Assembly: GCF_021462415.1 (NCBI RefSeq)
Contig: NZ_JAKEDS010000003.1
Location: 1-64,000 of the forward strand
Reading direction: 5' to 3'
Source: Rhodohalobacter sp. 614A
GTDB lineage: Bacteria; Bacteroidota; Rhodothermia; Balneolales; Balneolaceae
Length of the DNA stretch: 64,000 bases
The position numbers and the translations under genes are program-made. Under the pieces are notes generated by a model, which had not been told where the DNA came from, searched no databases, and saw only the letters and a list, made by a program, of their open reading frames with translations. Of this stretch, positions 1 to 7,860 are shown one piece after another (the stretch's first letter is position 1; each line of letters starts with the position of its first letter).

Positions 1-96
1 AAACCCAGCCAAACCCCCATTGACGGCGGACTCGCCCTGCTGGCCGCCGCCGGCGGTGCCTATGCCATCAAAAAATTAAAGCAAAGGAAAGATTAA
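1..96 (+). CDS. C-terminal end of a PID-CTERM-like surface protein (5' end outside window)
   Basis: The window opens inside a reading frame ending at the TAA at 94-96. The 31 visible residues contain PIDGG, then an alanine/glycine/leucine-rich hydrophobic stretch, then a lysine/arginine-rich end (KKLKQRKD). This order of short motif, hydrophobic helix and basic tail is that of exosortase/sortase-type C-terminal sorting signals, and PIDGG fits the PID-CTERM class described in Bacteroidota. What is seen is only the tail; the function of the protein body is unknown. Inference: an exported protein anchored or processed at its C terminus. A tRNA gene follows. Confidence 0.6.
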   Translation, partial: KPSQTPIDGGLALLAAAGGAYAIKKLKQRKD

Positions 97-324
97 TATT
101 TGTGAGGTCTATATAGGAATAGGGATTCAGTGTAGGTTATCTGGAGCAAATCTACCGACCTGTAGTTTCAACCTATATTTATCATCTATTTTTAACAGCA
201 TTTAAGTTTGCCTTAGTCCTTGGTTAATTTTTATTGTAGCAATACTCCTTTTTGAACATTTCAAAAAAAGAGTAAAACTACTTTGAAGAAATGCTATCCA
301 AAGCCTTATATTTGTAATCTTCTT

Positions 325-408
325 GCCCGGGTGGCGGAATTGGTAGACGCGCCGGACTCAAAATCCGGTGGTAGCGATATCGTGCGGGTTCGAGTCCCGC
401 CCCGGGTA
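325..408 (+). tRNA. tRNA-Leu (CAA anticodon)
   Basis: The acceptor stem GCCCGGG (325-331) pairs with CCCGGGT (401-407; first pair G-U). The anticodon stem CCGGA/TCCGG (352-356/364-368) encloses the loop CTCAAAA, giving anticodon CAA at 359-361, which reads UUG. The T arm GCGGG-TTCGAGT-CCCGC spans 384-400. The long variable arm between the anticodon and T stems is typical of class II leucine tRNAs. The discriminator base is A408 and CCA is not encoded (CA follows). The 84-nt length fits tRNA-Leu. Confidence 0.97.
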
Positions 409-457
409 CATTTTCAGTCTTTTAGATCCTTAGACCTGAAATATTCTCTCCCCTTTT

Positions 458-1660
458 TTACGACACTGATTGCTCTTCTACCCCTTCAATTGAATATGAA
501 TTATTTTCGATAAACCATTGATAGCCAGTCTCTGACAGTTTTTCGTAAAGATTTCGATTTTCCATCAACGCATTGCATTTTTGGGCGAGCTCCTTTTCAT
601 TACATCCGATTAATGCCTGTTCCCCATCTTTGATGTCAAATCCCCGAATACCCACTGCTGATGCTACCACCGGTTTCCGATGCCGAAGAGCCTCCAGGAA
701 TTTGAGGCTGCTCCCACCACCAGCTCTCAAAGGTACAATTACTGCATTAACCCGATTGTAAATCAATTCAAGGTCATCCACATCCCGATAGAAATGGATA
801 AATCTCTCATTCTTAATCTGCATGGATTGTCTGTTACCGACTTCTCCCCCGATAATGACAAACTTAAACGGCTGCTTTGCTAATTTTTTCAATTCCGGAA
901 TAATCTTAAATAAAATTATATCTATGGCATCCCGGTTGGGGAAATAGCCGGAATTACCTACGAACAGAAATGTAAATGCTTCATTATCAACGGTGGATGG
1001 AACTGTACTCTTTTGGAAAGGAAGCCTGTTTTCAAATACATCCGTAAGCTTCAGGTTGAATTTCTTCGTTATCCATGCTCTCTCTTTTTCTGTGGATGTA
1101 AAGACTTTATCAAACTGGGGAATCAGCACAGCCTCTTTATATACATAGCGTAAAGCCACCAAGACAGATTTAGGAAGATCCTTAAAATACCTCGCTGATA
1201 ATTTCAGCTTTATAATATTTATTTTTGTTCGGGAATCGAGCTCATCAAGATCAAGCCACGTTTCTTTAACATTCCAAAGCGTGCGGATTTGCAGCGCAAG
1301 TGAAGCATTGAATAAACGGAAACTTAAGATGACATCAGGACGGGGGATTCTGAGTTGATGAAAATCCTCACCAAAATATTTTCCATTTGCAGCCTGCTTT
1401 GCCGGCCTGGGGAATACTAATTTTTTTAAACGTTGAAATGGAGTATGTTTAATGTTCAGTTTATAAATTCTGCATTTCAGCTGATTATCATTCCCTCCTC
1501 CAAGAGAAAGATTCTCATCTGCTTTACCGGTATAAAGCACAGATACATCATATTTTCTGCTGAGATAGCTCACCCACTGAAAAGCCCGGAGATTCCTGCC
1601 CCGTCCAGTAATTGACGGAATGACCGGAGTAATGAATAGCAGGTTCTTTCTGACTATCAA
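458..1660 (-). CDS. Glycosyltransferase, GT4-like (GT-B fold)
   Basis: A 400-residue protein with the two-Rossmann layout of GT-B glycosyltransferases. The N-terminal strand KNLLFITPVIPSITGRGRN is a typical acceptor-side start. Near residue 230 comes FLFVGNSGYFPNRDA, and near 315-335 the nucleotide-sugar region PLRAGGGSSLKFLEALRHRK followed by PVVAS. There is no signal peptide or membrane helix, so it is probably a cytoplasmic or membrane-associated enzyme that adds a sugar to a polysaccharide or glycolipid; donor and acceptor cannot be read. The start is TTG at 1658-1660: an in-frame TGA lies six codons upstream and no ATG comes earlier. A 44-codon reading frame on the same strand ends 4 nt before it. 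Its neighbour with a PID-CTERM-like tail hints at exopolysaccharide or surface-glycan work, but the link is weak. Confidence 0.85.
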   Translation of the reverse strand: MIVRKNLLFITPVIPSITGRGRNLRAFQWVSYLSRKYDVSVLYTGKADENLSLGGGNDNQLKCRIYKLNIKHTPFQRLKKLVFPRPAKQAANGKYFGEDFHQLRIPRPDVILSFRLFNASLALQIRTLWNVKETWLDLDELDSRTKINIIKLKLSARYFKDLPKSVLVALRYVYKEAVLIPQFDKVFTSTEKERAWITKKFNLKLTDVFENRLPFQKSTVPSTVDNEAFTFLFVGNSGYFPNRDAIDIILFKIIPELKKLAKQPFKFVIIGGEVGNRQSMQIKNERFIHFYRDVDDLELIYNRVNAVIVPLRAGGGSSLKFLEALRHRKPVVASAVGIRGFDIKDGEQALIGCNEKELAQKCNALMENRNLYEKLSETGYQWFIENNSYSIEGVEEQSVS

Positions 1661-1664
1661 TTTT

Positions 1665-1799
1665 TTATGAGATGTTCAGTTTCCGTTTCAATCTATAAGA
1701 ACCAGACAAGGCTTGATGATTTTCCAGTGGTCGCCCAAGGGTGGCATTTTGCATTTCCAACCCAAGCGTAAAATGGAAATAGTTAGGAATTGCAGACAT
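1665..1799 (-). CDS. Possible small ORF or gene fragment upstream of the glycosyltransferase
   Basis: On the minus strand an ATG at 1797-1799 opens a 44-codon frame that ends with TAA at 1665-1667, 4 nt before the TTG start of the glycosyltransferase. The peptide begins MSAIPNYFHFTLGLEMQNAT and ends SYRLKRKLNIS, a normal-looking amphipathic composition rather than low complexity. The frame stays open about 26 codons further upstream, without a start codon, to a TGA. It could be a real small protein translationally coupled to the glycosyltransferase, the 3' remnant of a decayed gene, or chance. No family was recognised. Confidence 0.25.
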   Translation of the reverse strand: MSAIPNYFHFTLGLEMQNATLGRPLENHQALSGSYRLKRKLNIS

Positions 1800-2231
1800 A
1801 AAACATGATTCATGAATAGTCGTTTCCCGGATGCCAATCGTTCTTCTAAAGAAGGTAAGAATTATTTTATAGGATCTCAGCGATCAATCCTGTTCAATCA
1901 TATGAATTCTAAAAGAACTCTCCACTGACAGAGTCTTCGATTATTGATTCTTTAAAAGATGGATCATTTTATGATGGTTTTCATTTGAGAAACCGGTCTG
2001 CACAAAACCTTTCAGTTTGTCTATTCACTTTTGTGCGTTTGAGAAAGGATTATTTACCTGATAATGCTGCTTTTTATAAACCGCAATATTATTATTTTCC
2101 AGATGTCATTTAAAAACTGTTCAGTCAGATTTCAGAAGTTCCAAAACTCTCTTTTGGTTTAAAGATTGCGTATCATTAATATGAAAATATTTTAACACTT
2201 TGGATTTATTTTCTAACAAACGTTGGATGGG
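1800..2231. other. Intergenic stretch without a recognised gene
   Basis: AT-rich spacer between the divergent glycosyltransferase and lipoprotein genes. No convincing coding frame, repeat array or RNA fold was seen. The last 100 bases presumably hold the promoter of the lipoprotein gene at 2232, but no clear -33/-7 pair could be assigned. Confidence 0.4.
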
Positions 2232-3644
2232 ATGAAAAACAAATTAGCACTATTTTTACTTGCTTTCTCTGTCATCGGTCTTACATCATTCATTGGTTGC
2301 GAAGAAATCTATGAACCGATCACTGTTACAGGAAAGGTTGTGGATTCGAACTCGCTGAGTCCGGTTGCCAATGCTACCGTTTCTATTATATCGCCAGAAG
2401 ATCTTTCTATGGAAACGATTAGTGATGCAAATGGTGATTACGCATTCCAGGAAGTTGCCGTTGACAGTGTGATCGATCTGACTATTCGGGCAGAAAAAGA
2501 AGGATATACATCAGAATCTATTACAATCGTTGCCGCTCCCGAAAGAGAATTGACGGTTCCCAATCTTAAGATTCTTAATCAAAATCAAACTGATGGAGAA
2601 GTTGACGGTGAAACAGGCGGTGCAGCAAATATTGAACTGATTAATTTGGAATCGCAATCTATTCGAATTGATGAAACCGGGGGAGCCGGTAACAGCGCGT
2701 TTACATTTGTAGTACTCGATTCAACCGGACGAGCTATCAATGCAAATAATGCTGTGGATGTTCGATTCCGAATTACGGAAGGGCCTGATGGGGGCGAAAC
2801 CATTACTCCGGCAGTTGTCCAATCCAACGCGAATGGTGAAGTTACCTCAAACATTTTTGCGGGAACCGTGGCTGGAAATTTAAAAATTGAAGCTGTCATT
2901 GAACGAACAGATATAGGATTAACCATTCGATCAAAACCAATTCTTTTAACCATTCACGGCGGATTTCCCGACCTTGGACATTTTAGTATTGCGGCAAATA
3001 TTTTCAACTTTGAGGCGTATACCATCAATGGAAACAGAAATGAAATAACTGTCATTGTTGGAGATAAGTACAGTAATCCTGTAAAAGAAGGTACGCCGGT
3101 TTACTTTAATACAACCCACGGTGTTATTCAGGGATCGGGAGTTACGGATGCAGATGGACAAGTAACCGTAGACCTTATTTCTGGCGATCCGCGCCCACCC
3201 GCAGGTAATGCTAATGCTACAATTCGTGCGTATACATTTGATGAAAATGACAACGAAATTGTCCGCCAAATTCCAGTCCTGTTTTCTGGTCCCCCCAGTA
3301 GTAATAAAATTAAGCTGAATCCGTCTACTTTCAATATCGGACCAGGCGGCAGCCAGACATTTACAATGACGGTTACCGATATCAATGATAATCCGCTGCC
3401 TTTTGATACCCAAATTACAGTTACTCCTTCTGATGGCATGACATTAGACGGCGAAACAAATATTTCAGTACCTAATACGCTATCACCAGGTCCCGGAGTC
3501 ACACAATTTACATTTACCGCACAAGATTCTGACGATGAAAGCAGCGACTCGCAGGAAGTCAGCATTCTTATTGAGGTTGAAACACCGGGAGGCTACAGGG
3601 CTACCAGAACCTTTACCGGTACCAAAGCGAAAGCTATTAATTAA
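2232..3644 (+). CDS. Surface lipoprotein with regulatory-like and Ig-like (Big_1) domains
   Basis: A 470-residue lipoprotein. The start is taken as ATG 2232, since an in-frame TTG three codons earlier would only add residues before a good signal peptide. The hydrophobic segment LALFLLAFSVIGLTSF ends in the lipobox FIGC. Residues about 33-100 (VTGKVVDSNSLSPVANATV...) form a carboxypeptidase-regulatory-like beta sandwich. Two segments follow with the invasin/Big_1 pattern, around 150-230 (VVLDSTGRAINANNAVDVRF) and 265-355 (VIVGDKYSNPVKEGTPVYF ... TDADGQVTVDL). A last Ig-like unit follows at about 365-460. Such proteins are surface-exposed structural or adhesive lipoproteins; there is no enzyme motif. 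It stands alone, with a strong terminator 20 nt downstream. Confidence 0.85.
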   Translation: MKNKLALFLLAFSVIGLTSFIGCEEIYEPITVTGKVVDSNSLSPVANATVSIISPEDLSMETISDANGDYAFQEVAVDSVIDLTIRAEKEGYTSESITIVAAPERELTVPNLKILNQNQTDGEVDGETGGAANIELINLESQSIRIDETGGAGNSAFTFVVLDSTGRAINANNAVDVRFRITEGPDGGETITPAVVQSNANGEVTSNIFAGTVAGNLKIEAVIERTDIGLTIRSKPILLTIHGGFPDLGHFSIAANIFNFEAYTINGNRNEITVIVGDKYSNPVKEGTPVYFNTTHGVIQGSGVTDADGQVTVDLISGDPRPPAGNANATIRAYTFDENDNEIVRQIPVLFSGPPSSNKIKLNPSTFNIGPGGSQTFTMTVTDINDNPLPFDTQITVTPSDGMTLDGETNISVPNTLSPGPGVTQFTFTAQDSDDESSDSQEVSILIEVETPGGYRATRTFTGTKAKAIN

Positions 3645-3664
3645 GCAAGTTTCTCTGGTTTCTG

Positions 3665-3712
3665 AAAGTGATTATGGTTGAGTCTTATCCTCCTCCGTAA
3701 TCACTTTTTTTA
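3665..3712 (+). terminator. Rho-independent terminator of the Ig-domain lipoprotein gene
   Basis: Arms AAAGTGATTA (3665-3674) and TAATCACTTT (3698-3707) pair perfectly over 10 bp and extend inward with GG/CC. The loop is about 17 nt and a run of seven T ends at 3711. Confidence 0.9.
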
Positions 3713-3821
3713 TTGAAGGCCAGACATAAAAAATTATAAAAGACCTTTTTCTCTTCTTTTTTCTTTCCAAACCAGTTATCTTTTAGTAATGATAACCTTC
3801 AAAATAAAGATATAGAGAGTT

Positions 3822-5093
3822 ATGAAATATCTATCTGCTGACGAAGCTCTGAAGCAGGTTAATCAAGGGGATAATATTTTTGTTCAAACTGCAGCGGCCG
3901 CTCCTCAAACACTGGTTAAGGCCCTCGCGAACAGGCATTCAGAATTAAGTGATATCACCATTTATCATCTTCATACTGAAGGAGTTGCCCCTTATGTAAA
4001 CCCTGAGTACAGAGATGTCTTTAAAACCAAAGCTTTTTTTGTGGGCAAAAATGTTCGGCCCGCACTGGAAACAGGCGAAGCTGACTATATACCTGTTTTT
4101 TTGAGTGAGATTCCTCATTTCTTCAACAGGGGAATCATAAAATTGAACGTAGCCCTTGTAAATGTCAGTCCTCCGGATAAACATGGATATTGCTCGCTGG
4201 GTGTGTCAGTAGATGCATCGCGTGCGGCGGTCATCAATGCTGATACCGTAATCGCTCAAATAAATCCCAACATGCCAAGAACACATGGTGATGGAATTAT
4301 TCACAAAAGTACCATCGATTTCGCCGTAGAAGTAGATGACCCACTTCCCGAAACCTCCCCTCCTGTTTTACGGGAAGCAGAATTATCGATCGGAAAACAT
4401 TGTGCCAGTTTAATCGATGACGGCGCGACCATGCAAATGGGTATTGGTTCCATTCCGGATGCGGTGCTTGCATCTCTCACCAATCATAAAGACCTGGGAG
4501 TTCATACAGAAATGTTTTCTGATGGATTGATAGACCTCCTAGAAAGTGGAATCGTCAATAATTCAAAGAAAAGGATTCATCCCAACCGAACCGTTGCGTC
4601 CTTCCTTTTTGGCAGCCGCCGGTTATATGATTTTGTGGATGACAATCCCAACGTAGCTATGCTGGATTGCGCGTACGTGAACGATACTGCTGTGATTCGA
4701 AGAAACCCAAATGTGGTGGCAATAAACAGTGCTATTGAGGTAGATTTGACCGGCCAGGTATGTGCCGATTCAATTGGAACGAGACAGTACTCCGGGGTCG
4801 GCGGCCAAATGGACTTTATCCGGGGGGCTTCACTTTCTCCCGGCGGTAAACCGATCATAGCACTTCCATCCGCAACAAGCAGAGGTACTTCCAGAATTGT
4901 GCCATTCCTTAAAGAAGGTGCCGGAGTTGTAACGACCCGCGCCCACGTACACTACGTAGTTACGGAATACGGCGTGGCGGATCTTTATGGAAAAGCGTTG
5001 AGAGAACGAGCAAAAGCTCTGATTGAAATCGCACATCCTGATGCCAGAGAAGAACTTGAAAAAGCTGCTTATGAGCGGTTTAAAATTCTATAA
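3822..5093 (+). CDS. Acetyl-CoA hydrolase/4-hydroxybutyrate CoA-transferase family protein
   Basis: 423 residues, full length for the CoA-transferase family that includes 4-hydroxybutyrate CoA-transferase and acetyl-CoA hydrolase. Visible landmarks are the N-terminal CoA_trans lobe, MQMGIGSIPDAVLASL near residue 210, LGVHTEMFSDGLIDL near 226-240 (its Glu is at the position of the catalytic glutamate of the family), and GGQMDFIRGASLSPGGKP near 328. The enzyme moves CoA between acetate and another short acyl acid; the partner acid cannot be read. It is cytoplasmic, with no signal peptide. The gene is monocistronic, with terminators on both sides. Confidence 0.88.
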   Translation: MKYLSADEALKQVNQGDNIFVQTAAAAPQTLVKALANRHSELSDITIYHLHTEGVAPYVNPEYRDVFKTKAFFVGKNVRPALETGEADYIPVFLSEIPHFFNRGIIKLNVALVNVSPPDKHGYCSLGVSVDASRAAVINADTVIAQINPNMPRTHGDGIIHKSTIDFAVEVDDPLPETSPPVLREAELSIGKHCASLIDDGATMQMGIGSIPDAVLASLTNHKDLGVHTEMFSDGLIDLLESGIVNNSKKRIHPNRTVASFLFGSRRLYDFVDDNPNVAMLDCAYVNDTAVIRRNPNVVAINSAIEVDLTGQVCADSIGTRQYSGVGGQMDFIRGASLSPGGKPIIALPSATSRGTSRIVPFLKEGAGVVTTRAHVHYVVTEYGVADLYGKALRERAKALIEIAHPDAREELEKAAYERFKIL

Positions 5094-5116
5094 CGAAGAT
5101 TAATAAATCCGACTGT

Positions 5117-5157
5117 AAATCCCCCTTGAGCAGATTCGCTTTTGGGGGATTTTTTTT
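5117..5157 (+). terminator. Rho-independent terminator after the CoA-transferase gene
   Basis: AAATCCCCC (5117-5125) pairs with GGGGGATTT (5144-5152), 9 bp, followed by a T run to 5157. Confidence 0.92.
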
Positions 5158-5271
5158 GTGCTCACACAATCTTTTGTTATAAAACGATTCCTTCACGAGT
5201 ACTGTTACCTTACTGTGATTTCTGAGCTTACATTCTTATCAATTGAAAAGTGAATTCACTCTAAAAAAGAT

Positions 5272-5847
5272 ATGGATCAATCGTCGCGACTTGAAAAAAT
5301 CTCTCACAGGGACAAGAAGATCTCCGCAATCATTGAAGAACTAAATTCCACAAATCCGGATTCATCCTACTACCTCCTGATAATGGTAGGCCCATACAAA
5401 GCAGGAAAAAAAGATCTTTTTTCAAAAATTGAAAAAACCGTGGGTGGATTTCATGAGATTGACCTGAGAGATATCATCAAGCTAAATGAAGAGGAATCTT
5501 TCAAAAACATTGATGATACCTTCAAATATATTGGCGAAACAGAGAAAAATCTTCTTTTAAAACACGGTGATGCTCTTGCCGGCGAATATACCGGGTTCAC
5601 ATATTCAAGTACGCGCTATGCTACTCCGCAGGAAAAGTATCTGCTGAAAAAAATCAAAAGCAGCGGAAAACTTGTACTTATCGATATGGAAGAACCCGAA
5701 AACATCGACAAAACACTTGAACGCACGGCTCAAAAAGCTATCATTTTTGATAAGCCGGGATCAACCGTTGGTAGATTTTTCTGGAAGCTTAAACAAATCC
5801 ATGTTCACGGCCATACATTTGCAAATGAACGGCCCCAAAAAGCATAA
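5272..5847 (+). CDS. Unrecognised 191-residue protein with a degenerate P-loop
   Basis: No family was recognised. After a short charged N-terminal helix, a hydrophobic strand YLLIMVG leads into GPYKAGKK (residues 40-47). This has the GxxxxGK spacing of a Walker A motif but Lys where Ser/Thr is expected. A second strand KLVLIDMEEP (about 134-143) sits where a Walker B strand would be. The last third is basic and contains HVHGH. A divergent nucleoside kinase/NTPase fold is the most economical guess; nucleotide binding is unproven because the Ser/Thr is missing. It is cytoplasmic and converges on the metallopeptidase gene with a 7-nt gap between stop codons. Confidence 0.7.
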   Translation: MDQSSRLEKISHRDKKISAIIEELNSTNPDSSYYLLIMVGPYKAGKKDLFSKIEKTVGGFHEIDLRDIIKLNEEESFKNIDDTFKYIGETEKNLLLKHGDALAGEYTGFTYSSTRYATPQEKYLLKKIKSSGKLVLIDMEEPENIDKTLERTAQKAIIFDKPGSTVGRFFWKLKQIHVHGHTFANERPQKA

Positions 5848-5854
5848 GACTTCG

Positions 5855-6349
5855 TTAAACGGTTACCTTGCTCTCCTGCCGCGGATCCAAATCATACAAA
5901 GATGAAACCGTTGCCTGAATGGTTTTGTACCATTCGTTGCCGTGCTTATCATTAATTTCATAGTAATCGGCAAAATCAGGTCTGCGGATTTTCATTTTCC
6001 ACTCCTGGTTTTTAGCCTTGAAAACCGGATCAACATGCAACAACTCGTGATAGAGGAGCATCTTCTTGGTATCTTTATCAAGCATATCCCAAAGCTCTCC
6101 AGAAACTTCAATCAAATAATCATTGCCTGAATAGTGTTTAACTTCCCGGCTTGCTTTTACACATTTTGCTGCTCTCTGTTTTGAGATATTCGGATAAACC
6201 AGCAAAAAACCAATTTGTGCCGGACCAATTTCAATTTTATGAGTTTCAAGCACTTCGGATGCGAGCTTTTCCATTTCCGGTGCTTCCATCAATTGTTTTC
6301 CGCTCAATTTAATATCATCTGATGGATCCAAATAGTCGTTCTGAGGCAT
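5855..6349 (-). CDS. Putative metallopeptidase (phage-metallopeptidase type)
   Basis: 164 residues with a zinc-protease signature YHELLHVDP around residues 100-108 (HELLH, an HExxH motif). A later DKHGNEW segment could supply the third ligand. The arrangement resembles the 'putative phage metallopeptidase' family (PF18894). There is no signal peptide, so it is cytoplasmic. The start ATG at 6347-6349 is the only good candidate. The family is known from phage and bacterial genomes without a defined substrate. No other phage genes lie nearby, so a prophage is not indicated. Confidence 0.75.
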   Translation of the reverse strand: MPQNDYLDPSDDIKLSGKQLMEAPEMEKLASEVLETHKIEIGPAQIGFLLVYPNISKQRAAKCVKASREVKHYSGNDYLIEVSGELWDMLDKDTKKMLLYHELLHVDPVFKAKNQEWKMKIRRPDFADYYEINDKHGNEWYKTIQATVSSLYDLDPRQESKVTV

Positions 6350-6636
6350 AAATTACTTCTGTAAATTGATTTGAAATTTTTTGTTTTTGAAGAAGGAAAA
6401 AAGATACAAAACATCTCACTGAATCCCTTCGGCTTTTCAATTTAAAATTTGGAAAATCAGTTGAGAAAAATGGTCATTCTATCTACCTGACACATCTTAT
6501 CAAAAAATACAAGTGTTGGCTAAGTTGAAAACTTGGTTTCTGAAAATTCATTGTACTCATCAAAATCTGTTTATTTCAATTCCTGATAAATAACCCTATC
6601 ATTCAGAACACAAACGTTCAATCATATCATACAAAA

Positions 6637-7125
6637 ATGAAGAAGAGTTTTCTGGGGAGTCTTATTGGAATAAGTATCATTTTGAGCATCGATTCTCTTT
6701 CAAGAGTAATCATCTCTCTTTACAACAACCAGGATATCCTTATGTTTTCATATAGCGAGTACACAGGTTTTTGGCCTGTATTATTGGTGGCTATATCGGC
6801 ATTCAGTTCATTTTTCGGAGCTATGTTTGCACTGACTTACGGCCGGACCAAACAGATTTTAACTCTTGTTTTGTTTATTATTTTCACCGGTTTATACAGG
6901 TATGGCCAAATTCTTTTGCTAAAAGATACCGAGGGTTTACTCCTCCCTGTTTTTTCTCTTGTTTTAACACTGATCACGGTCTTTCTTGCCTGGCGACTGG
7001 TTCGCCCCAAAAAGCCGAAAACTGAAGCATTTCCAGAAGAGAATGGAGAAGTAATAACACAAAATTCACAAAAACATCATCACCACCCTACCGGGAGCGG
7101 TGACCAGCATAGTCAACCTCAGTAA
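6637..7125 (+). CDS. Unrecognised four-helix membrane protein with His-rich tail
   Basis: 162 residues. Hydrophobic segments at about 8-28, 45-68, 72-92 and 100-124 suggest four membrane spans. The cytoplasmic-looking C-terminal tail is polar and ends in KHHHHPTGSGDQHSQPQ. No family was recognised. The last 38 nt (7088-7125) overlap the 3' end of plsC on the other strand, directly after the four His codons, so both C termini share DNA. The tail could bind metal, but this rests only on composition. Confidence 0.7.
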   Translation: MKKSFLGSLIGISIILSIDSLSRVIISLYNNQDILMFSYSEYTGFWPVLLVAISAFSSFFGAMFALTYGRTKQILTLVLFIIFTGLYRYGQILLLKDTEGLLLPVFSLVLTLITVFLAWRLVRPKKPKTEAFPEENGEVITQNSQKHHHHPTGSGDQHSQPQ

Positions 7126-7858
7126 TATCCACGCCTCTCCATTCTGCCAGCTGTTCGGCCATTTGGGTTCTTACTTTATCCATGAGAAGTGAGGAATCCC
7201 CTTTTTTATAACCGACCGTTGGAATCGGGTCCAAAACCTTGAGTTTTACGTGTACATCCTGCTCGAATACCCACGATTGTTTTGGAAGGCATCCCTGAGT
7301 TCCATCGAGTACAACAGGCAAAATCGGTACATTTTCTCTGATGGCTAAATCAAAAGCGCCACTGGCAAAACGTGTCAGTTGCCCACTTCTGGAACGGGTT
7401 CCTTCAGGAAAAAAAATGACTGAAGTATTATTATCTAGATAATATTTACAACGTTGGAAAACTTTTACCGCTTCGCGCATGGATCCGCGGGCTACCGGAA
7501 TATCTCCGGCCAGTTTCATCATCCAGCCTACAATCGGAAGATCAAACAGCTCTTTCTTCGCCACCCATTTCATCTCCCAAGGCAAATTTGAGATCACCGG
7601 AATATCCGCATTCGACATATGATTGCTCACAATCACATATGGATTTCGGTCGTCGACTTTTACATTTCCTTCAATTGAAATCTTCCATGACGGATTGACC
7701 CTGGAAATGGCAAGTCCGAGACGTCGAAACATTCTCCCTGTTTGATATAAACCAAGATCGCGATCAAATAATCGGATTATAGCCAGCAACGGCAGCCATC
7801 CTAAAATCAGTATCACAACTGCAATCCATATAAACACAGAACCCAGCCGCTGCATCAT
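7088..7858 (-). CDS. plsC: 1-acyl-sn-glycerol-3-phosphate acyltransferase (PlsC/LPLAT family)
   Basis: 256 residues of the lysophosphatidic acid acyltransferase family, which acylates 1-acyl-glycerol-3-phosphate to phosphatidic acid at the inner membrane. An N-terminal hydrophobic helix (residues 7-30) precedes the catalytic HX4D motif (H80, D85 in NHMSNAD). FFPEGTRSRSG near residue 150 is the substrate-binding motif III. The ATG at 7856-7858 lies 2 nt after the helicase TAG stop, so co-transcription and translational coupling with the helicase are likely. The 3' end overlaps a convergent membrane-protein gene by 38 nt. Confidence 0.93.
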   Translation of the reverse strand: MMQRLGSVFIWIAVVILILGWLPLLAIIRLFDRDLGLYQTGRMFRRLGLAISRVNPSWKISIEGNVKVDDRNPYVIVSNHMSNADIPVISNLPWEMKWVAKKELFDLPIVGWMMKLAGDIPVARGSMREAVKVFQRCKYYLDNNTSVIFFPEGTRSRSGQLTRFASGAFDLAIRENVPILPVVLDGTQGCLPKQSWVFEQDVHVKLKVLDPIPTVGYKKGDSSLLMDKVRTQMAEQLAEWRGVDITEVDYAGHRSR

Positions 7859-7860
7859 GG

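Noticed and set aside
5855-6349. Prophage remnant because of the phage-type metallopeptidase
   Set aside because: No integrase, capsid, portal or tail gene lies nearby; neighbours are ordinary chromosomal genes.
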